The notes beneath the pieces were generated by a model. That model made no database searches. It worked only from the letters and a program-made list of their open reading frames with translations, and had not been told where the DNA came from. The translations under genes and the position numbers were made by a program. This document shows positions 7,632 to 14,058 of a stretch of 17,328 bases of DNA, piece by piece. Numbering within the stretch: position 1 is the stretch's first letter; every line of letters begins with the position of its first letter. Source of the DNA: DATHTC01 sp050262775 (GTDB lineage Bacteria > Actinomycetota > Thermoleophilia > Gaiellales > Gaiellaceae); NCBI GenBank assembly GCA_050262775.1, contig JBLNEO010000194.1:1-17328 (forward strand), read 5' to 3'.

Positions 7632-8618
7632 CTACGCGCCGAGGCGCTCGGCGTACTGCTGCTCGTAGAACGCGCGGAACTCGCCCGACTTGATCGGCTC
7701 CCACCACGCGCGGTTGCCGCGGTACCACGCGACGGTCTCGGCGAGACCGGACTCGAGGTCGCGCTCCGGCGCCCAGCCGAGGCTGCGGAGCTTCGCCGTG
7801 TCGAGCGCGTACCGGCGGTCGTGGCCGGGCCGGTCCTCGACGTGTCGGACGAGGCCGCGCTCGGCGCCGGTGAGCTCGAGGATCCGCTCGACGATCTCGA
7901 GGTTCTCGCGCTCGTCGCCGCCGACGTTGTAGATCTCCCCCGCTCGCCCCTCGCGGAGGACGAGCTCGATCGCGGCGCAGTGGTCCTCGGCGTAGAGCCA
8001 TTCGCGCCGCTGGCGGCCGTCGCCGTAGACGGGGAGCGGCAGGCCGTCGAGCGCGTTCGTGACCATCAGCGGGACGAGCTTCTCGGGGTACTGGTTCGGC
8101 CCGTAGGTGTTCGCACCGCGCGTGATCGACGCGTCGACGCCGTACGTGCGGACGTAGGCGAGCACCTGGAGGTCGCCGCCGGCCTTCGACGCCGAGTACG
8201 GGCTCGACGGCCGCAGCGCGTCGTCCTCCGTCGAGGCGCCGCCGCCCTCGAGGTCGCCGTAGACCTCGTCGGTCGAGACGTGGACGAGACGCGTGCCCGT
8301 CGTGCGGCACCAGTCGAGGAGCACCTGGGTTCCCGCGACGTCGGTCTGGATGAACTCGGCGGGGCCGAGGATCGACCGGTCGACGTGCGTCTCCGCGGCG
8401 AAGTTCACGATCGCGGCGGCGCCGGCCGCCGCCTCGGCGACCGCGTCGGGATCGCAGATGTCGCCGTGGACGAACTCGTGCTCGACGCCGGCGAGGTTCG
8501 CGCGGTTCCCCGAGTACGTCAGCTTGTCCAGCACGACGACCTCCTCGCCCCCGGCGGCGAGGCGCTTGGCGAAGTGCGAGCCGATGAAGCCGGCGCCGCC
8601 GGTGACGACCACACGCAT
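7632..8618 (-). CDS. rfbB: dTDP-glucose 4,6-dehydratase
   Basis: 328 residues, a normal length for RmlB/RfbB. It converts dTDP-D-glucose to dTDP-4-keto-6-deoxy-D-glucose with bound NAD+, step 2 of dTDP-L-rhamnose synthesis, in the cytoplasm. The Rossmann loop TGGAGFIGS is at 6-14, the catalytic Thr-Asp-Glu at 116-118 in STDEVYG, and the YxxxK pair Tyr141/Lys145 in YSASKAGG. The further family blocks YGPNQYPEKL, GDGRQRREWLY and HVEDRPGHDRRYA are all present. The ATG at 8618 begins exactly at the Rossmann strand (MRVVVTGG); the longer open frame adds an unlikely N-terminus. AAGG lies 8 bases upstream, inside a TAAGGT formed with the TAA stop of the SRPBCC gene. It is the last rml gene of the operon, 10 bases after the SRPBCC gene. 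Confidence 0.96.
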   Translation of the reverse strand: MRVVVTGGAGFIGSHFAKRLAAGGEEVVVLDKLTYSGNRANLAGVEHEFVHGDICDPDAVAEAAAGAAAIVNFAAETHVDRSILGPAEFIQTDVAGTQVLLDWCRTTGTRLVHVSTDEVYGDLEGGGASTEDDALRPSSPYSASKAGGDLQVLAYVRTYGVDASITRGANTYGPNQYPEKLVPLMVTNALDGLPLPVYGDGRQRREWLYAEDHCAAIELVLREGRAGEIYNVGGDERENLEIVERILELTGAERGLVRHVEDRPGHDRRYALDTAKLRSLGWAPERDLESGLAETVAWYRGNRAWWEPIKSGEFRAFYEQQYAERLGA

Positions 8619-8628
8619 GCGCCGCACC

Positions 8629-9078
8629 TTAGCTTCGGGCCAGGAGACGTGTCCCCAGCCGCCTGGCCAGTCCTTCGCCGCCGCGGCGCATGACGGCATG
8701 GTGGTTCCACTCGAAGACCGGACGCGCCACCGGGGCGACGAGGTTCATCCACGGGCGCGTCGTCCGCACGTCCCACTCGTAGGTCACCACCGTCGGCCCG
8801 TCGCCCCACAGCCGCCAGCGCCCGGAACCGGCGAGCTCGCCCGACGCGACACCGTCGATCAGCCTCGGCTCCTCGATGCACGTGACCGAGATGTCGAACC
8901 GCACCGGGTACGGCACGACGCTGCGCCACGTGTGCCGGTAGCGGTCGCCGCCGAGATCCTCGACCGCCTCGACGCCCGGCCACCACTCCGGCCAGCGGAC
9001 GACGTCGTGGATCGCGTGCCAGACGGGCTCGACCTCGGCGTCGACGATCCAGGTGGTCAGGAAGCGGTAGTCGGCCAT
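8629..9078 (-). CDS. SRPBCC (START/polyketide-cyclase-like) family protein
   Basis: 149 residues. The layout MADYRFLTTWIVDAEVEPVWHAIHDVVRWPEWWPGVE, with the W-P-x-W-W-P-G core at about 29-35, is typical of the SRPBCC helix-grip fold, which binds hydrophobic ligands or lipids in a deep cavity. The family pattern continues with strands such as YRHTWRSVVPYPVRFDISV and GRWRLWGDGPTVVTYEWDV, then a long C-terminal helix containing WNHHAVMRRGGEGLARRL. No catalytic residues can be assigned and there is no signal peptide, so it should be cytoplasmic. Its start overlaps the 3' end of rfbD by 22 bases and its stop is 10 bases before rfbB, so it is co-transcribed with the rhamnose genes. Its role there is not known to me; it could bind a lipid-linked sugar carrier or regulate flux, which is conjecture. 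Confidence 0.88.
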   Translation of the reverse strand: MADYRFLTTWIVDAEVEPVWHAIHDVVRWPEWWPGVEAVEDLGGDRYRHTWRSVVPYPVRFDISVTCIEEPRLIDGVASGELAGSGRWRLWGDGPTVVTYEWDVRTTRPWMNLVAPVARPVFEWNHHAVMRRGGEGLARRLGTRLLARS

Positions 9079-9896
9079 TGCAGGCTCGCGAGGCAGTCGC
9101 GGAGCCCCTCCCGCCAGCTCGGCAGACGCGGGGCGTCCGGATGGATGCTCCGGAGCACGGAGTACGCCGGGCGCGGCGCCGGGCGCGCGAGCTCGGCGGT
9201 GGCGATGCGCCGGACGCGGCAGGCGACACCGGCCTCGGCGAAGATCGCCTCGGCGAAGTCGGCCCAGGTGCAGTCGCCCTCGGCAGCGAGGTGGTAGAGC
9301 CCGAAGGGCAGGGCGGCCGTCAGCAGGCGCGTCGCGGCCGCGAGGTGCCCGACGTAGGTGGGGCAGCCGCGCTGGTCGTCGACGACCGCGACCTCGTCAC
9401 GCTCCGCGCCGAGGCGCAGCATCGTGCGCAGGAAGTTGTGCCCCGTCGGCCCGAAGAGCCACGAGGTGCGGACGATCCACGCGCGCTCGCCGGCCGCGGC
9501 CTCGGCGTGGAGCTTCGTCCGCCCGTACGCCGACTGCGGATTGGGCCCGTCCGTCTCGAGGTAGGGCGTCCGCTTCGTCCCGTCGAAGACGTAGTCGGTC
9601 GAGTACACCACGATCGGCGCGCCGAGCGCGGCCGCGTTGCGGGTGCCGCCCACGTTCACGGCGGCGGCCCCCTGCGGATCGGCCTCGGCACCGTCGACGT
9701 CCGTCCACGCGGCGGCGTGGAGCACGAGATCCGGCGGCTCCAGCGGCGGCGGCGGGAAGGACACGTCCCAGTCGGCGCGGCCGAGCGCGATCACCTCGTC
9801 GCCGGCGAACGCCTCCTGGAGCGCGCAACCGAGCTGGCCGCCGGCGCCGGTTATGAGGACGCGGCGGCGCTGTCCCGGTGCGACAAGATCGGCGAT
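9057..9896 (-). CDS. rfbD: dTDP-4-dehydrorhamnose reductase; start codon not canonical
   Basis: It reduces dTDP-4-keto-L-rhamnose to dTDP-L-rhamnose with NAD(P)H, the last step of the pathway. The visible protein has VLITGAGGQLG (Rossmann), HAAAWTDVDGAE, STDYVFDG, and Tyr/Lys of YGRTKLHAE, followed by RTSWLFGP and DDQRGCPTYVGHLA, all family hallmarks; the C-terminus is complete. No ATG, GTG or TTG occurs in frame near the N-terminus. The nearest candidates are ATC at 9896, with GGAG six bases upstream, and CTG at 9908; the next GTG is roughly 170 bases further up, deep inside rfbC. The coordinate 9896 is provisional. The frame is -1 relative to rfbC, whose TAA lies inside the rfbD Rossmann codons, so a fused RfbC-RfbD protein by frameshift, a one-base deletion, or a sequence error are alternatives. 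The 3' end overlaps the SRPBCC gene by 22 bases. Confidence 0.9.
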   Translation of the reverse strand: MADLVAPGQRRRVLITGAGGQLGCALQEAFAGDEVIALGRADWDVSFPPPPLEPPDLVLHAAAWTDVDGAEADPQGAAAVNVGGTRNAAALGAPIVVYSTDYVFDGTKRTPYLETDGPNPQSAYGRTKLHAEAAAGERAWIVRTSWLFGPTGHNFLRTMLRLGAERDEVAVVDDQRGCPTYVGHLAAATRLLTAALPFGLYHLAAEGDCTWADFAEAIFAEAGVACRVRRIATAELARPAPRPAYSVLRSIHPDAPRLPSWREGLRDCLASLQWPTTAS

Positions 9897-10318
9897 GCGG
9901 TGCTCCAGAGGTGGCGGACGCGCTCGTCGTCCCAGGGGATCCCGTGCTCGTCCGGGTCGTCGGCGTCGTACTCGCGTGTCACGTGGTAGAGGACGAGCGC
10001 ATCGGTCAGGGCCTCGAACCCGTGGGCGTAGTGCCCGGGCATCCACACGGCCGCCGGGTTGTCGTCGCCGACGTCGACGGAGAAGGTCTCGCCGGTCTCC
10101 CGGTCGAGGCCGACGACGCGAATCGTCCCCTGGATGCAGACGAACAGGTCGTTCTGGCCGCGTTCGTGGTAGTGGAGCCCCCGGACGGTGCCGGCGCGCG
10201 AGAAGGAGACGTTCGTCTGCACGGTCGTGTCCGGCAGGCGGCTCTCGCGCCGCAGCTCCATGAACCACCCGCGCGGGTCGTCGAACCGTCGCAGCGGCAG
10301 CACCTGGACGCCCTTCAC
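9851..10318 (-). CDS. rfbC: dTDP-4-dehydrorhamnose 3,5-epimerase-like cupin
   Basis: 155 residues, shorter than the usual 180-200. It should epimerise C3 and C5 of dTDP-4-keto-6-deoxyglucose (step 3). RmlC blocks are present: RFDDPRGWFMEL (11-22), QTNVSFSRAGTVRGLHYH (34-51, with the conserved His49), FVCIQGTIRVV, MPGHYAHGFEAL (93-104, His99), and YHVTREYDADDPDEHGIPWDD (111-131). The short tail after HLWSTASPIL replaces the longer C-terminus of classical RmlC. The GTG at 10318 overlaps the TGA of rfbA (GTGA), so translation is probably coupled. The end runs into the unusual rfbD junction; the last few residues (AAASS) look unlike a conserved tail, which fits the idea that an ancestral frame continued into rfbD. 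Confidence 0.92.
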   Translation of the reverse strand: MKGVQVLPLRRFDDPRGWFMELRRESRLPDTTVQTNVSFSRAGTVRGLHYHERGQNDLFVCIQGTIRVVGLDRETGETFSVDVGDDNPAAVWMPGHYAHGFEALTDALVLYHVTREYDADDPDEHGIPWDDERVRHLWSTASPILSHRDSAAASS

Positions 10319-11094
10319 TTGTTCACGCCGGTCTGCTCGATCGTGCGGCCGATCTCCGCGAGGTGCTGCCAATGCTTGCCGGCGTCCTCCCACCAGCCGC
10401 GCACCTTGACGACGCCGAGGGCGCCCCGCTGCGCGTAGTGGCGGTTGACGTCCGTGATCTCGAGCTCGCCGCGGCTGGACGGCTCGAGCTCGTCGATGAC
10501 GGAGAAGACGTCCGGCGGGTAGCAGTACAGTCCGACCACGGCGTCGGAGGTCGGCGGCGCGTCGTAGCGCGTGTCGACGACGCCCGCCTTCTCGACGATG
10601 TCCGTCACGCCGCCGTCGTCGCCGTAGACGACGACGCCGAAGTTCTCCGGGTCGGGGACGTCCTTGACGAAGATCTGCGCCCGCGCCCCGTCGGCCGACC
10701 ACCGCCGGAGCTCCTCCGCGTGGCCGTACTCGAAGATGTTGTCGCCGAGGACGACGACGAGCGGCTCGCCGGCGGCGAACTCCCGCGCCATGCCGACGAC
10801 CTGCGCGATCCCACCCGCCCGCGTCTGCACCTTGTACGAGAGGTCGAGGTCGAGGAGCGGCTCGTCGGAGCCGCGCACGGACAGGTGGCCGTCGCCGAGG
10901 AGGTCGATCATCTGGCCGGCGTGCCCCTTGCCCGTGACGACGAGCACCTCGTCGATGCCCGCGAGCTGCAGGAGCTGGAGCGGGTAGTAGATCATCGGCC
11001 ACCGGCCGACGGGGAGCAGGTGCTTGTTCGCGACGCGCGTCAGCTCGCCGAGGCGCGTGGCCTCTCCACCCGCGCAGACGAGTCCCTTCGCCAC
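10315..11094 (-). CDS. rfbA: Glucose-1-phosphate thymidylyltransferase (short form)
   Basis: 259 residues. It makes dTDP-glucose from glucose-1-phosphate and dTTP, step 1 of the pathway. The nucleotide-binding signature GGEATRLGELT with NKHLLPV is at about 9-29, the metal-binding GDN at 117-119 (Asp118), then VGLYCYPPDVF, RGELEITDVN (208-217) and a GWWEDAGK block (233-240), where classical RmlA reads D-T/A-G-T; the Lys is a small departure. It is about 30 residues shorter than typical RmlA, mainly at the C-terminus. The start is GTG at 11094, immediately before the signature, with no Shine-Dalgarno; a TACGAT box ends 7 bases upstream, so the operon mRNA is predicted leaderless. It is first gene of rfbA-rfbC-rfbD-SRPBCC-rfbB. 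Confidence 0.93.
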   Translation of the reverse strand: MAKGLVCAGGEATRLGELTRVANKHLLPVGRWPMIYYPLQLLQLAGIDEVLVVTGKGHAGQMIDLLGDGHLSVRGSDEPLLDLDLSYKVQTRAGGIAQVVGMAREFAAGEPLVVVLGDNIFEYGHAEELRRWSADGARAQIFVKDVPDPENFGVVVYGDDGGVTDIVEKAGVVDTRYDAPPTSDAVVGLYCYPPDVFSVIDELEPSSRGELEITDVNRHYAQRGALGVVKVRGWWEDAGKHWQHLAEIGRTIEQTGVNK

Positions 11095-11101
11095 GCGCGG
11101 G

Positions 11102-11107
11102 ATCGTA
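11102..11107 (-). promoter_or_regulatory. Candidate -10 box (TACGAT), leaderless, for the rhamnose operon
   Basis: TACGAT matches four of six TATAAT positions and is 7 bases before the GTG of rfbA. There is no ribosome-binding site between. It lies just after the stop of a 22-codon minus-strand frame. The -35 region is not clear. Confidence 0.5.
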
Positions 11108-11111
11108 GTGG

Positions 11112-11180
11112 TTACGGGTGCGCCGGGAGGACCAGGACGAGCACCGCGAACAGCCCGGCGAACGAGGCGATGAGGCGCAT
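11112..11180 (-). CDS. Possible 22-residue hydrophobic peptide upstream of rfbA
   Basis: ATG at 11180 to TAA at 11112 encodes MRLIASFAGLFAVLVLVLPAHP, which reads as one short hydrophobic helix with a positive N-terminus. It stops 17 bases before rfbA. An AGGG lies about 8 bases before the ATG. It could be a membrane microprotein or leader peptide of the rhamnose operon, or a chance frame; the -10 box right before rfbA argues that it is not needed for rfbA expression. No family recognised. Confidence 0.25.
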   Translation of the reverse strand: MRLIASFAGLFAVLVLVLPAHP

Positions 11181-11237
11181 GGCCGAGACCCTAGGACGCG
11201 GCTGTTGTCACCTCGTTTCCCGTCCGTTAGGGGTCGG

Positions 11238-11243
11238 TAAGGT
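11238..11243 (+). promoter_or_regulatory. TAAGGT: -10 box or Shine-Dalgarno of the 71-residue gene
   Basis: TAAGGT ends 6 bases before the ATG at 11250. It fits TANNNT (leaderless) but its AAGG core could equally be a Shine-Dalgarno. A separate pair, TTGTCA (11205-11210) and TAGGGG (11228-11233) with a 17-base spacer, could be a conventional promoter serving the second reading. The sequence alone does not decide between them. Confidence 0.35.
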
Positions 11244-11249
11244 CTCGTC

Positions 11250-11465
11250 ATGGCCGACGATCACGAGCATCTCGTCCAGCCCGAGCCCGAGGTGCTCGAG
11301 GGCGAGGACGACGTGCCGCGCCAGCCGGTGTCGGACCGGGACCCGTTCGTGCCGGAGCCGTATGCGCGTCCGGGCGAGCGCCGCGAGTGGCGGACGATGC
11401 GGCTCGCCGTGATCGTCGTGCTCGCCGTCGTCGCGATGATCGTCGTCGTCGCGCTGCTGCGCTAG
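11250..11465 (+). CDS. Small tail-anchored membrane protein, unknown function
   Basis: 71 residues. Residues 1-49 are hydrophilic and acidic (EHLVQPEPEVLEGEDD) with a Pro-rich patch (DPFVPEPYARPGER); residues about 50-70 form one hydrophobic helix (LAVIVVLAVVAMIVVVALL), ending in a single Arg. This is the layout of a C-tail-anchored protein with its N-terminus in the cytoplasm. I recognise no family. It is divergent from the rhamnose operon and converges on a glycoside hydrolase gene, sharing CTAG as overlapping stops (11462-11465). The ATG is supported by the TAAGGT box upstream and by the clean amphipathic-to-hydrophobic layout. Confidence 0.7.
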   Translation: MADDHEHLVQPEPEVLEGEDDVPRQPVSDRDPFVPEPYARPGERREWRTMRLAVIVVLAVVAMIVVVALLR

Positions 11466-12685
11466 CGCGCGACGACCGGCACGCCGTACGCGCGGTCGCG
11501 CACGGAGTAGAGACGCACCGTCGCCCCCCGCGGGACGCTCGCGCGCAGGTAGCCCTGCGCATCGGTCCAGCGTACGCCGCCGAGCCACGCGGTCGAGCCG
11601 TTGCGCCGCACGAGCTGCAGGCGGTACGGCTGCCGTCCCGCGCGCGGACGGACCTGGCCCCAGAGCGTGCCGCGGCCCGACGACGCGAGCGGGAGCGGGA
11701 ACGCCGACGCGGCAGGCTTCGGCGTCCCGTCCGCGCGGTAGAGCCCGCTCTGGAACCGCCCGAGCTCCGCCTCGTCGTGGACGAGGTAGTGGACGAGCAC
11801 GTCGACCCTGGGCGCGCGGTAGGCCCGGAGCGACGCCTCGGCCAGGTAGCGCGCCTGCGCCGCCGGCGACACGCCCGCGAGCCGGTCGGGCGGGTTCGTC
11901 TGGTAGCCGTACTCCGTCAGCCACACGCGCGCGGCGGGCCACGCGCGCGCCGTCTCGCGCAGCAGCCGGTCGAGGGTCGCCATCGTGATCGTGTCGCAGT
12001 GCGTGCAGCCGCCGGCCGAGGGCGTCTCGAACCGGCTCGTCGGGTACGGGTGGTGCGCGTAGGCGTCGAGCCGCGCGCCGGCGGCCTTCATCCCGCGGAT
12101 CCACGCCACCGGCGACAGGCCGCCGACGTTCCCGCGCGGCGCCGTCTCGCCGCCTCCGATCCGGTTCGCGCGGTTCCTCGCCTTGAGCGCGGCGTACGCA
12201 GGGTTGAGGAGCCGGTGGACGTACGTCGCCGGGCTCGCGGGCCGGAGGAACCGCGCCTGGTTGGGCTCGTTCCAGATCGACCAGTCGCGGATCCACGGGT
12301 ACCGCGCGCCGGCCGCGGACGCGAAGCGCGCGAAGTCCGCGCCGTCCCGCGGCGCGACGTTCGGGCCCGCGCCCCCGTTGGCCCACGCGGGCGTGTCCGT
12401 CAGCGTCACGAGCGTCCGGATGCCGCGTGCGTGCAGCGCGGGCAGGACGACGTCGGACGCGCGCCAGTCGAAGCGGCCCCGCGCGGGCTCGGCGTCACGC
12501 CAGCGGACCGTGAAGCGGACGACGTCGACGCCGAGCCCCTGCAGGGCCGACACACGCTCGGCGAGCGACCCGGGGCCGTGGGCGAGCCACGCGTCGTCCT
12601 GGATCCCGTAGCGGACGGACGGCGCGGCCGAGGCTCCAGGAGCCAGCACGAGCGCAGCGAGCGTCAGAGCGACGAGGAACCGCAT
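11462..12685 (-). CDS. Secreted clan GH-A glycoside hydrolase, paralog 1
   Basis: 407 residues with a signal peptide (1-20, ending ASA). The TIM-barrel core shows the clan GH-A pattern: VVRFTVRW, then WSIWNEPN with acid/base Glu140, AHHPYP (210-215), and WLTEYGYQ with nucleophile Glu258. It is closest in style to GH5/GH39-like enzymes; the substrate is unknown but probably a glycan outside the membrane. A conserved CTHC at 227-230 sits on the loop before ITMATLDRL and could be a disulfide or metal site. Residues about 340-407 (LWGQVRPRAGRQPYRL onward) form a small beta-domain shared with paralog 2. The ATG at 12685 has GGGGAG nine bases upstream, a good Shine-Dalgarno, and lies 39 bases after the stop of paralog 2, so the two are probably co-transcribed. 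An ORF extension upstream of this ATG lacks the signal peptide start. Confidence 0.88.
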   Translation of the reverse strand: MRFLVALTLAALVLAPGASAAPSVRYGIQDDAWLAHGPGSLAERVSALQGLGVDVVRFTVRWRDAEPARGRFDWRASDVVLPALHARGIRTLVTLTDTPAWANGGAGPNVAPRDGADFARFASAAGARYPWIRDWSIWNEPNQARFLRPASPATYVHRLLNPAYAALKARNRANRIGGGETAPRGNVGGLSPVAWIRGMKAAGARLDAYAHHPYPTSRFETPSAGGCTHCDTITMATLDRLLRETARAWPAARVWLTEYGYQTNPPDRLAGVSPAAQARYLAEASLRAYRAPRVDVLVHYLVHDEAELGRFQSGLYRADGTPKPAASAFPLPLASSGRGTLWGQVRPRAGRQPYRLQLVRRNGSTAWLGGVRWTDAQGYLRASVPRGATVRLYSVRDRAYGVPVVAR

Positions 12686-12724
12686 CCGCTGCGGCTCCCC
12701 GCCGCCCCGAGGTCGCAAACCCGC

Positions 12725-14002
12725 CTACCGGACCGCCAGCGCGATCCCGTACGAGCGGTCGCGCGGAGACCACACCTGCACGCGGGCGCCGCGGCCGGCC
12801 GGGGCCGTCGCGGTGAACGTGCCGCTGGCGTTCGTCCACCGCGTGCCGCCCAGCCACGTCCAGCGACCGCCCGAGAAGCGCCGCAGGCGGAACGGCTGCC
12901 GACCGGTCCTCGGCCTGATCTGGCCCCAGAGGACGGTCCGTGAACTCCGTCGCGAGACCTGGGCGAGCGGAAACCGGGACGCCGTGTACGACGGCTTCGC
13001 CGAGCCTGCCGCCGTGAGGACGCCGCTCTGCCACCCGGAGAGGACGCGATCGTCCTGGACGAGGAAGCGGATCAGCATGTCGACGTACGGCGTTGCGTGC
13101 ACCTTCCGCGCCGCCTCCGAGAGGTACCGCGCCTGCGCGGCCGGTGAGACCCCGAGGGCGCGGTCGGGCGGGCTCGTCTGGTAGCCGTACTCCGTCAGCC
13201 AGATCCGCGTGCGCGGCCACGCGCGCTGGACCTCGCGGACGAGCCGGTCGAGCGTCGCCATGGTGATCGTCGTGCAGCGGGCGCAGCCGCCGGAGGTCGG
13301 CGTCTCGGTGCGTGGACGGGTCGGGTAGGGGTGGTGGGCGTACGCGTCGAGCCGCGCGCCCGCCGCCTTCATCCCCCGCAGGAATGCGACGGGCGAGAGG
13401 CCGCCCGCGTTGCCACGCGGCGCCGTGACCCCGCCGGCAACGCGGTTCGACCGGTTGCGCCCCTTGAGCGCCGCGTACACCGGGTTGAGCAGCTGCCGCA
13501 CGTACGTGCGCGGCGACACCGGGCTGAGCCAGCGCCGCTGGTTCGGCTCGTTCCAGACCGTCCATTGGCGAACCCACGGGTAGCGCGAGGCGGCGGCCAC
13601 GGCGAACGCCGCGACGTCGCCGCCGCTGCGGGGCGCCACCTGCCACGCGCGGCCGCCGTTCGCCCAGCGCGGCGTGCCGAGAAGCGTCACCACGACGCCG
13701 ATCCTCCGGGTGTGGAGGCCGCGGAGCACGGTGTCGGGGACGCGCCAGTCGTACGCCGGATCGGCGGAGTTGCGCGGCGCGGCCGGCCGGCGCGAGGCGA
13801 TGTCGTCCCAGCGGAGCGTGTAGCGGACGACGTCGACGCCGAGGCGGTCGAGGACGTCGAGGCGGTCGTCGAGCGAACCGGGGCCGTAGGCCAGCCACGC
13901 GTCGTCCTGCACGCCGTAGCGCGCGGAGGACGAGGCGCCGGCCGGTGCCGCCGCGCCCAGCGCGAGCAGCCCCACGAGGAAGAGCAGCGCAATCTTTGTC
14001 AT
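12725..14002 (-). CDS. Secreted clan GH-A glycoside hydrolase, paralog 2
   Basis: 425 residues, signal peptide about 1-23 (IALLFLVGLLALGAAAPAGA). It is clearly homologous to its downstream neighbour over the full length: YGVQDDAWLAYGPGSL, VWNEPNQRRWLSPVSPRTYV with acid/base Glu152, GNAGGLSPVAFLRGMKAAG, AHHPYP, CARC at 240-243, and WLTEYGYQTSPPDR with nucleophile Glu271, then the same C-terminal module (LWGQIRPRTGRQPFRL). It has an insertion of about a dozen residues after TLRWDD (around 68-82) relative to paralog 1. Substrate unknown. The ATG at 14002 starts the signal peptide; a TACGGT box lies 6 bases upstream and there is no Shine-Dalgarno. It is 56 bases downstream of the MMPL gene on the same strand, so it may be read both from its own promoter and from the MMPL transcript. 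Confidence 0.88.
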   Translation of the reverse strand: MTKIALLFLVGLLALGAAAPAGASSSARYGVQDDAWLAYGPGSLDDRLDVLDRLGVDVVRYTLRWDDIASRRPAAPRNSADPAYDWRVPDTVLRGLHTRRIGVVVTLLGTPRWANGGRAWQVAPRSGGDVAAFAVAAASRYPWVRQWTVWNEPNQRRWLSPVSPRTYVRQLLNPVYAALKGRNRSNRVAGGVTAPRGNAGGLSPVAFLRGMKAAGARLDAYAHHPYPTRPRTETPTSGGCARCTTITMATLDRLVREVQRAWPRTRIWLTEYGYQTSPPDRALGVSPAAQARYLSEAARKVHATPYVDMLIRFLVQDDRVLSGWQSGVLTAAGSAKPSYTASRFPLAQVSRRSSRTVLWGQIRPRTGRQPFRLRRFSGGRWTWLGGTRWTNASGTFTATAPAGRGARVQVWSPRDRSYGIALAVR

Positions 14003-14008
14003 TCGACC

Positions 14009-14014
14009 ACCGTA
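14009..14014 (-). promoter_or_regulatory. Candidate -10 box (TACGGT), leaderless, for the glycoside hydrolase pair
   Basis: TACGGT on the minus strand fits TANNNT and ends 6 bases before the ATG at 14002 with no ribosome-binding site. The 56-base gap after the MMPL stop leaves room for it. No confident -35. Confidence 0.4.
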
Positions 14015-14058
14015 CGAACCCGGTGTGAACGTGAGGTAAGTACGGTCGACGGACGGTG

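Noticed and set aside
2227..8310. A 2027-codon open minus-strand frame
   Set aside because: Only its last 540 codons encode a recognisable protein (SpoIID-like). The rest runs antisense to the kinase or out of frame with the propeller and rfbB genes and is Arg/Ala/Pro-rich, the usual artefact of GC-rich DNA.
4320..8693. A 1457-codon open plus-strand frame
   Set aside because: Overlaps the kinase out of frame and is antisense to the propeller and rfbB genes; low-complexity Arg-rich translation with no domain; a compositional shadow.
9861..9870. GCGCCGCCGC as a programmed -1 frameshift site
   Set aside because: It does not form an X-XXY-YYZ heptamer that allows tRNA re-pairing in the -1 frame; kept only as an indel-prone run.
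9057..10268. A long rfbD starting at an ATG at 10268
   Set aside because: The first 130 or so residues are Arg-rich and read out of frame through rfbC; not a real N-terminal extension.
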